A stretch of DNA of 24,774 nt from Chalciporus piperatus (lineage: Eukaryota; Basidiomycota; Agaricomycetes; Boletales; Boletaceae), in contig JBBPTG010000321.1 of NCBI GenBank assembly GCA_038093975.1, positions 1 through 24,774 of the forward strand, given 5' to 3'. The stretch's first letter is position 1. Each line of letters opens with the position of its first letter. Below are positions 9,247-20,074 of the stretch, piece after piece. The translations under genes were made by a program, and so were the position numbers. Under the pieces are notes generated by a model, which saw only the letters and a list, made by a program, of their open reading frames with translations, made no database searches and was not told the origin of the DNA.

Positions 9247-11941
9247 CTATTCGCCGACTGAGGAAGACTGAGGACTACTAAATGTGAGCGGGAGAGCTCA
9301 GGGACGGAAAGGAAGAACATACCTGCTCATGTCAGATGGGAATGGGCAATTCGAGAAATCTGCTTCAATGCCAGCGTTATCCTCCAACCAATCGTCCAGC
9401 AACGCAATGAACTTGTCATGTGAGACTTCGGTGCGACGGAGCAATTGACCGTGAGAGATAATGCTACACGCGAAGATCTTCATGGCTTTGCGCAAAAGGC
9501 TCTTGATCGCATGGTGGAGTCCAGATGGCCAATGTTTGAGGCATGCCTGCACCTCGGGACTTTTAACCAGAGCCCTTCCGGCGTCGTGTTCGGTTAGAGC
9601 GGACCACTTCTCATTGGCTGTCCGCTTAAAATTCCCTTCAACCCATTCCACATAGGCAGGGGGCCAACACATCCTGTGAGGTAACTGACCAGAGCCGACT
9701 GATTCGACGAACCCGCGATCGTGGGCATCAAAGAGGTGCTTCTTGTCGAGGGGGCCTGCGTAGGAGAAAAAGAAAAGTAGAAGAACGTAGAGAAACGACT
9801 CCACGTCATCGAAATGTGTGTGATGACCACCACGGAGAACGTTGAGAGACATATAAGGAGTGGTGCCCTCAAGGGAAAGTGAGCAAATAGCCGCAGTGCT
9901 GTTCAGGAGGTCGCTTACAGTGCGCAAGCCCTTGACCGGCATGGTCTCATCTCGTTTGATGAGCGGTTCATCCTCGTCTGAGTCGCTGCATGACTCGAAG
10001 GTGTCGTCACCAAACGCAGGTCGGGCTACGGCGGGTGTAGGCTTCGCGGCCTCTTGTAGAATGGCCATGTCCGGGTCTATTAAATAACCTCTCTCATCAC
10101 CCGGAAAAAGTCCAAGAACCATGTTGTTCTCGCTGAAATCACGGTGGAGAATACCGATGTTGACAAGGTATTCGTGACCTGTGAGAACCGGATAAGTATG
10201 ACTGGGGGCAAAGGCCAATCTAGTGAATGATACCTAGGAGCGCGCCACGAAGCCCTCGTACGAAGTCGTGCAAACCCCAAAAATACTTCACCGGACGCTT
10301 CAGATCCGAGAGGGAAACAACGAGGAAGCGATTCTCAACTCCGAGTCCTGCAGGCTGATCTTCCAGAAACCCTCTGATCCCTTCCAAAGTACTGCAATAT
10401 TTCCCATTCCTCAACGCCCTAAAGTGTCTGCACTACGATCAGCAAACGTCGCGTTGGCACAAAGACAAGAAAACGAACTTTCGTGGCAAGATGGCGTTAG
10501 CGTGACCTCCGTGTCGTGACAGTTTTTCAAGGACTTTTTCTTGGTCAGCGAGACAGTCTGCGTCTTGCCACGACATCTTGAGTGCCAGTAGGCGATCCAA
10601 AGAGGCCGGCTCGGTAACACAAAAAACAACAGTGCACCGGCCACGGATAGAACTGGCGGAATACAAAAGTCCCTGACACACGTGCCCATATAATCTGGTT
10701 GGGAAGAATACCCGACGGTCGACATCGACGATCTTCCTTTTCTTGGAGGGTCGCTCTCGGGGATCAACATCACTATCCGCGTCTGGGCGTTTCCGCTTGG
10801 ATGTGGCGCAATTCGAGCTCATCGAATGAGTGGCAGAGGTAGAATGGATGGGCGAGGGTGACCTGGAGATAGCAAGAGATTCGCTTGCGGAGACAAGCGT
10901 TCGAACCTCGGAATCGAGTTCAACGTCAGGATTCTGTCCTAGATCCACTGGGTCCGCCAAGGCAAGGCTGAGCAAAATGCGGATGAATTCGATACAGCCC
11001 CTGCCCTCCGAAAGACTCAAGTGGACGCACTCCATACCACTACTGTCTCCTCGCATCAGGCAAAGCTTGTCCTTGGTGATAACCAAGGCGATCGCGAAGT
11101 GAAGCCATGGCTGAGATCGCCTCATTGCCCGTAAGTAGCGCGGTACTTGGTTAACCCCGTATGACATATCCCTGGTCTTCGAGTGTCCGACGGCGCGCAC
11201 GGCAGTGAAATTGACATATTGTTCGTCGACCATCTGAGAGTCTCCTTGGAATGCGGCGACTGGTAAGAGCAAAAATTCAGGTTGCATATCTTCTCCGTCG
11301 GCTTCGTAAGACAACGGGAGAGGATGGAGTTTGTCGGGTGGAGCGGCGAAACGATGATGCAAGCGGTCGTTCGGAGGAAGGAGCAGCGATGCTGGTTGGG
11401 CGAAATGGAACGCACGGTCGATGACAAGATTCAGGAATTCGACGAGTGGGTCTTCTTGAATGGGCTCAGATGGAAACTGTTGCCACTGCCACGAGTACGC
11501 GGTCCGCTCGGTCTTCCCCTGTGTGGTTGTGGGTTCCAGAGAGTCCATGCGACGCAAGCCATGCTCTTTAGCGTCTTGGAACGCCTGATCCAAAGCACGC
11601 TCTACGTCATCAGATCCGGGAATAAGGGTTGCTCCTTGCTCCTTCGCGACTCCTCCTTCCTTTTCCGCGACCTTGACGTATCCGGAAGTGATGAAATGGT
11701 TGAGAATATCTCTCGCCAGTTCGGTCGACACCAAATGTCCGAACATCCGGTCAGGGAGATCTTCGGAGATATATCGTGCATCGCTGGGTTCCTCGTCGAT
11801 CGCGGTGTCAACATCAGAGTATGATTGACTACTCCCCGGGGCCGGTGGTCCAGCACCGGCTTTGGCAGGAGATGGGTCACTCTTGATACTCTTGGGTTCG
11901 ACGACATCGCGCAGAAGAAGACGCTGAGTAATTTTGTCCAT
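9247..11941 (-). CDS. FunK1-type fungal protein kinase K1 (830 aa)
   Basis: Five exons keep frame: 11941-10479, 10427-10234, 10178-9919, 9867-9323 and 9277-9247. All introns are 45-55 nt and the same set occurs in K3. The start ATG follows CGCAAT, as in K3. An N-terminal region with MFGHLVSTELA is conserved in all three copies. A KKRK basic patch at about residue 400 lies before the degenerate nucleotide-binding strands. The catalytic lysine is in LLALKMSWQD (about 455), the loop HRDFSENN has Asp 566, and the metal-binding motif LIDPD follows at 587-589. Removing the 51-nt intron gives RTGTTPYMSLNVL, the expected activation segment. The family is FunK1 (Pfam fungal protein kinase), expanded in basidiomycetes and of largely unknown substrate. 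The first intron has an unusual donor, GTTCGT. Kinase assignment is sure; role and localisation are inferred. Confidence 0.85.
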
Positions 11942-12344
11942 ATTGCGTACGTACTAAACCAAGGTGAGGATGCAAGACAACAAGAGGTGTCGGACAAGCT
12001 TACTGGCAAGGTATTAGTGTGTTGGTTTGCTGAAGGCCGAAGGTCAGCAGCCCTAGGCGCGGTCGTAGTTAAAAGAAGGTCAGCCGATCGAGAAGCAATG
12101 TATCTCGTTAGTGTTCACAGTTCAAAGGTGGTGATGAAGGGCTCAATCTGACCTTTTGAATGTGTGGCAAGCACGCCTTTTAAACTAATCTGGTGCGCTG
12201 TGAATGGGGGCGTGTTTCGCGCGGCTTGATGAGCTAGACGGAACGACAATGCGACAAAAAGGATTTAAACGGTGGAACAAAACTCGTGGCTTGCTCTGTC
12301 CCAAAATCTCCCCTGCGAGCTTCAACTTGTTTCGGTGGTTTTAG
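11942..12344 (-). other. Upstream region of kinase K1
   Basis: About 400 bp lie between the K1 start and the F-box-like pseudogene. The sequence is clearly homologous to the region upstream of K3, so it is a copied promoter, not spacer picked up later. It contains no supported gene. The most conserved block is around 12165-12190. Confidence 0.55.
12176..12184 (-). promoter_or_regulatory. Candidate TATA-like element of K1 (TTTAAAAGG)
   Basis: On the minus strand TTTAAAAGG followed by CGTGCTTGCC is conserved between K1 and K3, about 235-250 bp upstream of each ATG. Conservation of both sequence and distance is seen directly; core-promoter function is inferred. A long 5' untranslated region would be required. 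Confidence 0.35.
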
Positions 12345-13135
12345 TTCACTAACGCCACTGTCAATGATGCCGAGAGTCGGGGGTGGAATCTAGACAAGAA
12401 CTCCGTCGACTGTGCACATGTCTGGGGTGAGGTCTCTGCCAAGAGACTGATGTCGAGGTGACTTAGATTGGGGATAGTCAGCTGCCATTCCAAACGGTCA
12501 AGAATGGTAGTAGTCCCGTGAATTTTGAGGTTCAGCGAACGAAGTACGCGATGTGGAAACGAACAGGCGATCGAGGTTGTACATTAAGTTTGGAGGAGAA
12601 TCCTGATCTCGGATACTACTAGTTGGGTAAGGTTCGTCCATCCTGGTTTTAAGCTCGTCAAAACACCGACGTGGAACGGAGCGGTGTAAACAGTGAGGAG
12701 AGTGCGAAGCGGCAAGGTCGCGGTTGAATACTAATGATTGACACTGCCTGCTGCGCGGCCATCATCGTCCCCACAGCTCCCAGTGAGAAGCAGAGGCTTT
12801 GCAGGATAGGAGTATCCTCGAACAGCAGATCAAGACCACCCGCTAGGCCATATTCAATACTGAGGTCTTTCAACCGACTGGAGTGGGAGTGCGACTTTAA
12901 CAATCGTAAGCAAGCTCAGTCTCTCCATGTCTTGCTGACGCGCAACGAACAGCGGTATAGACACGAGGCCCGGAGCCATTTAATTGAAACTTCCAGGTAG
13001 CCTATATTGCGTTTACTACGTATGTAGTCACCAATGATTACACGACACAGATTCGGATGATCTATAGGCATGACATAGAAGGACATTGAGGTTGGGAATT
13101 GTGGCGGAGACAATGATCTGTTTCAGACGGGGATA
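12345..13135 (-). pseudogene. Decayed F-box/LRR-like protein gene
   Basis: Leucine-rich repeat-like phrases appear in order on the minus strand but in shifting frames and broken by stops. They are PRLKQIIVSATIPNLNVL near 13130-13070, LKDLSIEYGLAGGLDLLFED near 12880-12815, WTNLTQLVVSEIRILL near 12640-12590, and LRSLNLKIHG then LTIPNLSHLDISLL near 12550-12450. The spacing and the pattern of alternating leucines resemble the C-terminal repeats of Agaricomycete F-box proteins. No F-box itself is visible, and at least three frame changes are needed, so this is a remnant. It sits between the duplicated K1 block and K2. Confidence 0.5.
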
Positions 13136-13221
13136 ATGGCCCGCTTATTTACCTATATTCTATGATAGGACGGAGGCTGGGAGAATAAACATAAGCAAGA
13201 GGCAAAGTGGAAAAAATAGGT

Positions 13222-15866
13222 CTAGCGCGTACGTTTCGGAAAAGGGCAGTTGGAGAATCGATTCTCGAGCGAGGCATAGTCTTCCAGCCAGGCATCGAGT
13301 ATCGCAACGAATTCGTCGTGCGAGACCTCCGTGCGATCACGAAAACGTATAGTACTGTCTGAAAATAATGCCCACGCCTCAGCCACCAGAGTCACAATCG
13401 CATCGTGAAGATCGGTGTTCCAGTTCTTCTGCAAACACTCTTGCATCTCGGGACGGTCGATAAGACGCGAAGCAGCGTCCTCGGTTTGGAGAGAGGCAGA
13501 TTTGGTGCACGCTGTCAGCAGCAAATCGTCTTCCGCCCAGTTAGCGTACGCTCGAGGCCAGCTTCTGATATGGGAATGGCGCCCTGACCCCGCAGACTGC
13601 ACAAAGCCTTGAGCATGTGCTTGACGAAGTTCTTCTGCAGCAAGTGGCCCTGCGTAGGAGAAAAAGAAAAGGAGGAGTACATAGAGGAACGATTCCACGT
13701 CATCAAAATGAGTGTGTCTCCGACCGTAAAGGACGTTGAATGACATGTAAGGGGTAGTGCCCTTATGAGTTCATCTATAATGAGCAAGGGATCGACACTA
13801 TTCACTGGAGCAACTCACCGTCCGAACCGCCTTGATAGGCCGGCGATCATCCGGGTGCTTGTGTGTCGCTGTCCAACGGACTTTCTGTTTGGTCATTGGT
13901 GGGGGCTCGGCAGGTCTCTCCGCCTCTTGGAGAATCGCCATGTCTAGGTCGATTATGTAACCGTGCACATCCCCTGGAAACAGCGCGAGGACAATGTTGT
14001 TCTCGCTAACATCACGATGCAAGATCCCAATGCTCGTAAGATATCGGTGACCTTGCATAATGATGCGCATCAGCATTGGCACGAATGAGATGACCCATGA
14101 CCCACATACCTAGGAGTGCGCCACGGAGTCCTCGAACGAAATCATGTACGCTCCAGAAGAACTTGACGGGACGCTTCAACTCTGAGATGTTGACAACGAG
14201 AATCCGGTGGTCGACAGGGAAACCAGTCAACTGGTCATCAAAGAAGGCTCTGATTGTTCCCAGAGTGGTACACGCGCCACCTTGCTTTGTACCTCTGAGT
14301 GTCCTGGTGGAGACCCGAGGGTCAGCGAGTTGTGCACAGTCATGCAAAGAGAGCGTACTTCAGTGGTATGACGGCGTTAGCATGTCCTTTGTGCTTCTTG
14401 ACCGTTTCCACAACTTCATCTTGTTCCTTCACGCGCTCGACATCTTGCCAAGACATCTTTAACGCCAGGAGCTTCATCTCGTCCTCAGGGTCCACCACGC
14501 AAAAGACGGTTGTACACCGTCCACGCATGGAACTGGACGTGAACAGTGTTCCAGAACTGCGGTACCCATAGATGAAGAGAGGGATGAACATCGTTTTATT
14601 GACATAATCGACCTTTCGTTTCTTCGTGGGGTTGGGTAGTTGCTCGTTTTCGTTGCCGTCCTCCGCACGAGTCCTTTTGTTTGACTTGGAAGTAGTGCGG
14701 GTCGGAGAATCACTGTGCACTGAAGAACTAACATCAGGAGTGGAACACTCATCCGAGGCCTGACTTGTGCAGAAGAGGGTTCTTGGTCGAGGGAGCGCTG
14801 GGACACGACAAGATCGTACTTCTGATTTCAGTTGAACGTCAGGGTTTTGCCCCAGATCCACATGGTCCGCTAACGCAAGGCCGAGCAGAATTCGAATGAA
14901 CTCGAGACAACCCCATCCATCCGTAAGAGCCAGCTGGAGACGCTCTGTACCACTGCTGTCACCTCGTAAGAAGCACACCCTATCCTTGGCGATTGTCATA
15001 GCCACAACAAAATGAACCCATGGCTGGGCGCGTCTGAGTCCCCGGGCGTACCGCTGGACTTGCTCTATGCCGCGTGCCAATTCCTTGCTCTTCGACTCTC
15101 CCACAGCGCGCAGGGCAGTGAAATTGACATATTTCTCGTCGACGGTCTTGAAGTCGTCGGAGAACGCCTCAACGGGCAAGACGAAGAAATCTGGCCGCAT
15201 ATCCTCTGAATCGGCCGCGTAATCGAGGGGGATAGCATGGTGCTTGTCCCTTGGGGCGGCAAAACGATTTCGTAACTCGTTATTAGGAGCCACGAGCCGC
15301 GGTTTCGCGAAATGGAAAGCTTTCTCGGTGATGGTATTAATAAACGTGACAAGTTGATCTTCGCCAAATGGTTCGCTGGGGAAATCGGCCCACTTCCACG
15401 AGTACGTTGCCTTCGACTTCGGGTGAGTTGGGGGGGAATGGGTATTAGCCTGAAGAAGGTCGCCATGGGTACTGGAACGACTGCAGCCATGCTCTGCGGC
15501 GTCTTGGAAGGCCTGCTCAAGTGCGTTGTGAGTGCCCACAGAGTTTGCATCAAGTGGTCGAGAGTCGGAATTGCGTTCAGGAGGGATTCCTTCATAGACC
15601 ATAACCACACGGTCCACAATGAACTGCGTCAAAATATCATTCGCGAGCTCGGTGGAGACCAGGTGACCAAACATGTGATCGGCGAGATCTTCTGACTGGA
15701 AGCGTTCATCGGCGTGTTCACTTTGGGTCACAGAATCGACAGTAGTGCCAGTTTGAGATTCGCTTGGGTGTCGGCTTCCACCATGTTCTTTGGCGGGAGA
15801 AAGTTGAGTTGGGCCACGGATAGGCACGGCATTGGGGATATAAGCGAGGCGTTGAATTTTGCGCAT
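13222..15866 (-). CDS. FunK1-type fungal protein kinase K2 (824 aa)
   Basis: Exons fit as 15866-14359, 14303-14110, 14051-13819 and 13761-13222, with introns GTACGC...CCAG, GTATGT...CAAG and GTGAGT...TAAG at the same positions as in K1 and K3. The ATG at 15866 is chosen because CGCAATATG is shared with the paralogues, although the frame stays open to an ATG at 15983. Key residues are the lysine in LLALKMSWQD, the HRDVSENN loop (Asp 581) and LIDLD-type IIDLD (602). The basic patch NPTKKRKVDY lies before the kinase domain. An alternative last intron, 13232-13177 (GTACGC...CCCAG), gives 826 aa ending PKPSVLS and would mimic the final intron of K1 and K3. Divergence from K1 and K3 is marked, so this is an older duplicate. 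It acts presumably as a Ser/Thr kinase; its substrate is unknown. Confidence 0.83.
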
Positions 15867-16245
15867 ATTGCGCTTCTGCCACAGAAGGCGAGATACAACT
15901 TCGACGAGGGTGTAAAGATTCTCGCACGTTGATCGGAGTCGGTGGAGGGAGACCTCCGAGAAGCGTGCTTGATATGCCTTCAAAGGGCCTGAGTGCGACG
16001 CTGTGGACGCGCTAACTTGGGCTTGATTGTCCTAGAATGAATGATGCCAAGTGTCGACAGCCTGAAATGAATGTGGGGTGTGGAATGTGGACCGTGACAA
16101 GGTGTAGCTGAATATCGGCTGAGTCCGACTCGTAGTCCGCTGTCAAAGGCAACTCCAAAGTAAGCCACCGATGGCAGCGATGCAAACACCACCTGCGGAT
16201 TTATTCCAGACTGTGACCGAAATCAATCGTATCAGCATAATGCGG
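15867..16245. other. Upstream region of K2; nothing further recognised
   Basis: The minus strand stays open in frame with K2 for 39 codons beyond the chosen ATG, but this stretch has no counterpart in K1 or K3. The remainder up to the duplicated block at 16246 shows no gene, no repeat and no clear promoter motif. Confidence 0.4.
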
Positions 16246-16478
16246 ACAAAGCTTGCACGGTTCAATACGACCGAAAACTTGGTATTGCGAGAGTGGAAAC
16301 AGAATATGCTCTTGTCCGGCACTCGAACTTCCGGGAGATTACACGGTATTTCTACATTGTACATAGGAGAAACTTCGAGCCAGAGCGAAGTTAAACGTGT
16401 TTACATGACAATGGACCACCGGTGAACGACGCCCAAGTACGGGTACATTGCTTCTGACGTCATATGGAAGCAACAAAT

Positions 16479-19267
16479 CTATTCGCCGACTGAGGCCGAC
16501 TGAGGACTACTAAATGTGAGCGGCGAAGCTCAGTGACTCAAAGGAAGAACATACTTGCTCGCGTCAGATGGGAATGGGCAATTCGAGAAATCCTGTTCGG
16601 TGCCAGCGTAGACATCCAGCCAATGGTCCAGCAATGCAACGAACTGGTCATGTGAGACTTCTGTGTGACGGAGGTATCGACCGTGAGACATAATGCTACG
16701 CGCGAAGAGGTTCATCGCATTGCCCAAAAGGTGCTTGATCGCCTTGTTGAGTGCAGAGGGCCAATGCTTGAGGCATTCCTGCACCTCGGGACTTGTAACG
16801 AGAGCCCTTCCAGCGTCCTCATGGGCTATCATGGAGAACTTGTCATTGGCTGTCCGCTCAAAATCCCCTTCAACCCATTCCGCATATGCAGGGGGCCAAC
16901 TCCTCCTGTGCGCTAACTGACCAGAGCCGACTGATTCGACGAACCCGCAAGCGTGGGCATTAAGGAGATCCTCCTTGTCGAGGGGGCCTGCGTAGGAGAA
17001 AAAGAAAAGTAGAAGAACGTAGAGAAACGACTCTACGTCATCGAAATGTGTGTGATTGCCGCCACGGAGAACGTTGAGAGACATATAAGGAGTGGTGCCC
17101 TCAAGGGAAAGTGAGCAAATAGCCGCAGTGCTGTTCAGGAGGTCGCTTACAGTGCGCAAGCCCTTGACCGGCATGGTCTCATCTCGTTGGATGAGCGGTT
17201 CATCCTCGTCTGTGTCACTGAATGAGTCGTAACGAGTGACGGCAGATGTAGGTCGAAGGGCAGCTTGGGTAGGCTTCGCGGCCTCTCGCAGAATGGCCAT
17301 GTCCGGGTCTATTAAATAACCTCTCTCATCGCCCGGAAAAAGTGCAAGAACCATGTTGTTCTCGCTGAAGTCCCGGTGGAGAATACCTATGCTGACAAGG
17401 TATTCGTGACCTGTGAGACCCGAATAAATATGGTGGCGCAAGGGACAATATAGTGAATGATACCTAGGAGCGCGCCACGAAGCCCTCGTACGAAGTCGTG
17501 CAAACCCCAAAAATACCTCACCGGACGCTTCAGATCCGAGAGGGAAACAACGAGGAAGCGATTCTCAACACCGAAGCCTGCAAGCTGACGTTCCACAAAG
17601 CCCCTGATCCCTTCCAAAGTACTGCAGTATTTCTCCTTCCTGAATGCCCGAAAGTGTCTGCACTACAATCAGCGAACGTCGCGTGGGCGCAAAGAAAAGA
17701 AGACGTACTTTCGTGGCATGATGACATTAGGATGACCTTCCTGTTGTGACAGTTTTTCAAGGACTTTTTCCTGGTCAGCAAGGCGAGCTGCGTCTTGCCA
17801 CGACATCTTCAGAGCCAGTAGGTGATTCAAAGTGTCCGGCTCGGCAACACAAAAAACAACAGTGCACCGTCCACGGATAGAGCTGGCGGTATACAAAGGG
17901 CCGAGACCCGCGTGCCCATATAATTTGGTGGGGAAGAACACCCTACGGTCGACCTCGACGATCTTCCTTTTCTTAGCTGGTTTTTCTGGGGGATCAATGT
18001 GATCATCCGTGTCTTGGCGGCTCCGCTTGGATTGGGCGGACTGCTGAGATGTGGCGACACCAGGCGAGCTCGTAGACTGAGTCGCAGAGAGAGAGGGGGT
18101 ATCAAGAGTTTTAACACGATTCGCTGCGACGGCCGCGGGCATGCCCGAAGAGTTCCCGAGAGAGGGTTGGGCGCTGGTGCGAACAAGCGTTGTTTGGAGC
18201 AACGATGTAGATGGAGCTTTGCGGATCGGAGGGGGTAAGCGGCAGGGACGAATCTCGGATTTGAGTTCGACGTCAGGATTTTGTCCCAGATCGACTGGGT
18301 CCGCCACGGCGAGGCCGAGCAAAAGGCGGATGAATTCGATACAACCCCTGCCCTTCGAAAGATTTAAATGGACGCGCTCCGTACCACTACTGTCTCCTCG
18401 CATCAGGCAAACCGTGTCCTTGGTGATAACCAAGGCGATCGCGAAGTGGAGCCATGGCTGAGATCGCCTCACTCCCCTCAAGTAGCGCTGTACTTGGTGA
18501 ACCCCCTTTGACAAGGTGCTGGTCTTCGACTCTCCGACGGCGCGCACGGCAGTGAAATTCACATATGTTTCGTCGACTATCTGAGAGTCCGCTTGGAATG
18601 CGTCGACTGGCAGGAGCAAGAAGTCAGGTCGCATATCTTCTCCGTCGGCTTCGTAAGACAACGGGAGAGGATGGTGTTTGTCGGGTGGAGCGGCGAAACG
18701 ATGATGCAAGCGGTCGTTCGGAGGAAGGAGCAGCGATGCCGTTTGGGCGAAATGGAACGCACGGTCGATGACAAGATTCAGGAATTCGACGAGTGGGTCT
18801 TCTGGAATAGGCTCAGATGGAAACTGTTGCCACTCCCACGTGTACGCGACCTGCTTGGTCTTCTTCCGTGTGGTTGGAGGTACCAGAGAGTGCCCGCGAC
18901 GTAAGCCATTCTCCTTCGCGTCTTGGAACGCCTGATCCAAAGCACGCTCTACGTCATCAGATCCGGTAAGAGGGGGTCCTCCTTCCTTTTCCGCGACCTT
19001 GACGTATCCGGATGTGATGAAATGCTTCAGAATATCTCTCGCCAGTTCAGTCGACACCAAATGTCCGAACATATGGTGAGGGAGATCCTCTGAAATATAT
19101 CGACCATCGCTGAGTTCCTTGTCGATCGCGGTGTCAACGTCAGAGCGTGTTTGACTACCCCCCGAGACTCGGGATCCCGCGCTCGCTTTGGCAGGAGATG
19201 GGTTATTCTCCGTACGCTTAGGCTCGACAACTTTCCGCGGAGGAGGGATCTGAGTAATTTTGTCCAT
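16479..19267 (-). CDS. FunK1-type fungal protein kinase K3 (862 aa)
   Basis: Five exons keep frame: 19267-17709, 17657-17464, 17410-17151, 17099-16555 and 16509-16479. Exons 2 to 5 have exactly the lengths found in K1 (194, 260, 545 and 31 nt). Donor 1 is GTACGT, the consensus form of the site that is GTTCGT in K1. The catalytic loop HRDFSENN has Asp 598 and LIDPD ends at 621. The basic patch KPAKKRKIVEVDRR precedes the kinase lobe. The linker before it is about 30 residues longer than in K1 and is Ser/Thr/Pro-rich. The final residues SPQSASVGE come from a 31-nt last exon shared with K1. All catalytic residues expected of FunK1 are kept, so the gene looks active. Its role is unknown; the conserved basic patch hints at a nuclear location. 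Confidence 0.86.
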
Positions 19268-19507
19268 ATTGCGTTCGTACTACATCAAGGTGAGGATGCA
19301 AGAACGCAACAAGAGGTTTAAGACAAGCTTACTGGTAAGATATTAGCGTGCTGGTTCGCTGAAGGACCAGGGTCAACAGCACTAGGGGTGGTCGTAGTTG
19401 ACATCGCGTGATACGGAACGAAAGAAGATAAGCCGATCGAGAATGAGTAGTGTTCAAAGGTGGGGATGGAGAGCTCAATCTCACCTTTCGAAGGTGTGGC
19501 AAGCACG

Positions 19508-19516
19508 CCTTTTAAA
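19508..19516 (-). promoter_or_regulatory. Candidate TATA-like element of K3 (TTTAAAAGG)
   Basis: This is the copy of the element at 12176-12184, with the same CGTGCTTGCC neighbour and nearly the same distance to the K3 ATG. It is a candidate only. Confidence 0.35.
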
Positions 19517-19991
19517 CTAACTGGTGGGCTGTCAATGCGCGGGCGTGTTTCCCGCGGCCGAACGACCTGGAAGGAAAGACAATGCAAAAAAGAGGGTTGA
19601 ATGTGGAACAAAACTCGTGTCTTGCTGTGTCCACAAATCTCCGCTGGCAAGGTGCCAAATGACAAAGCGTTGAACTGCAAGCTTCAAGTTTCGGTAGTTT
19701 TAGTCGCGTCCAACTAACGCCACTGATGCCGAGAGTCTCGACTGTGTCGTCCCTGGCAATTGTGGATATTTGGGGTGAACTTGCCGCTTCAAGTTGTCGA
19801 TCTAACACAGAACAACTCCGACTCAAAGACGACGAACTTCCAGTGCAACTTCAAGCACGCCCCCGCGATCCTTGCATCGGTTACATAAAGTCTTCGTACG
19901 CACCGAACAAGGTGGTAATCCCAAAAGGGCAGGGCCAAAACGGGGGTTCCTGACATATGCACCTCAGGCAGCACTTTTCGGCCCCAATAGA

Positions 19992-20041
19992 GGTCTCACA
20001 GACCCATTTTCCTTGTAGGGAACAATGGGTCTCTTAGACCC
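19992..20041. repeat. Symmetric composite hairpin built on GGTCT/AGACC
   Basis: AGACCCATT (20000-20008) pairs with AATGGGTCT (20024-20032). Each arm is itself half of a small hairpin: GGTCT-CAC-AGACC on the left (19992-20004) and GGGTCT-CTT-AGACCC on the right (20027-20041). The whole can therefore fold either as one long stem or as two short ones. Confidence 0.7.
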
Positions 20042-20074
20042 CCTCTTTGGAGGCTCTTGCCAGGAATTTCACTC

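Larger units (their letters stand above)
9041..12378. repeat. Segmental duplication, copy A (carries kinase K1)
   Basis: This block aligns throughout with 16246-19737. The left edge shares ACAAAGC(T/C)(C/T)GCACGGTTCAA, the 3' flank of K1 shares AACTTCCGGGAGATT and GAACGACGCCC, and the promoter side shares GTGTGGCAAGCACGCC and ends near ATGCCGAGAGTC. Both genes and both flanks were therefore copied together. Edges are approximate, and no terminal inverted repeats or obvious target-site duplications were seen. Confidence 0.8.
16246..19737. repeat. Segmental duplication, copy B (carries kinase K3)
   Basis: This is the partner of 9041-12378. It differs by small indels, including an extra TGCTTCTGACGTCATATGG-like stretch near 16450 and a longer variable linker in the kinase first exon. 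One 127-bp segment (17062-17188) is identical to 9830-9956 although the rest has diverged. Confidence 0.8.

Noticed and set aside
11282..11824. 180-codon plus-strand frame antisense to K1
   Set aside because: It is a shadow of the conserved kinase exon; the same region in K3 gives a different, shorter frame.
15867..15983. In-frame N-terminal extension of K2 by 39 residues
   Set aside because: The CGCAATATG context at 15866 is shared with K1 and K3, and the extension has no match in either.
19512..19826. Minus-strand frame upstream of K3 (104 codons)
   Set aside because: Its counterpart in the other duplicated copy is broken, and it lies over the conserved promoter block.
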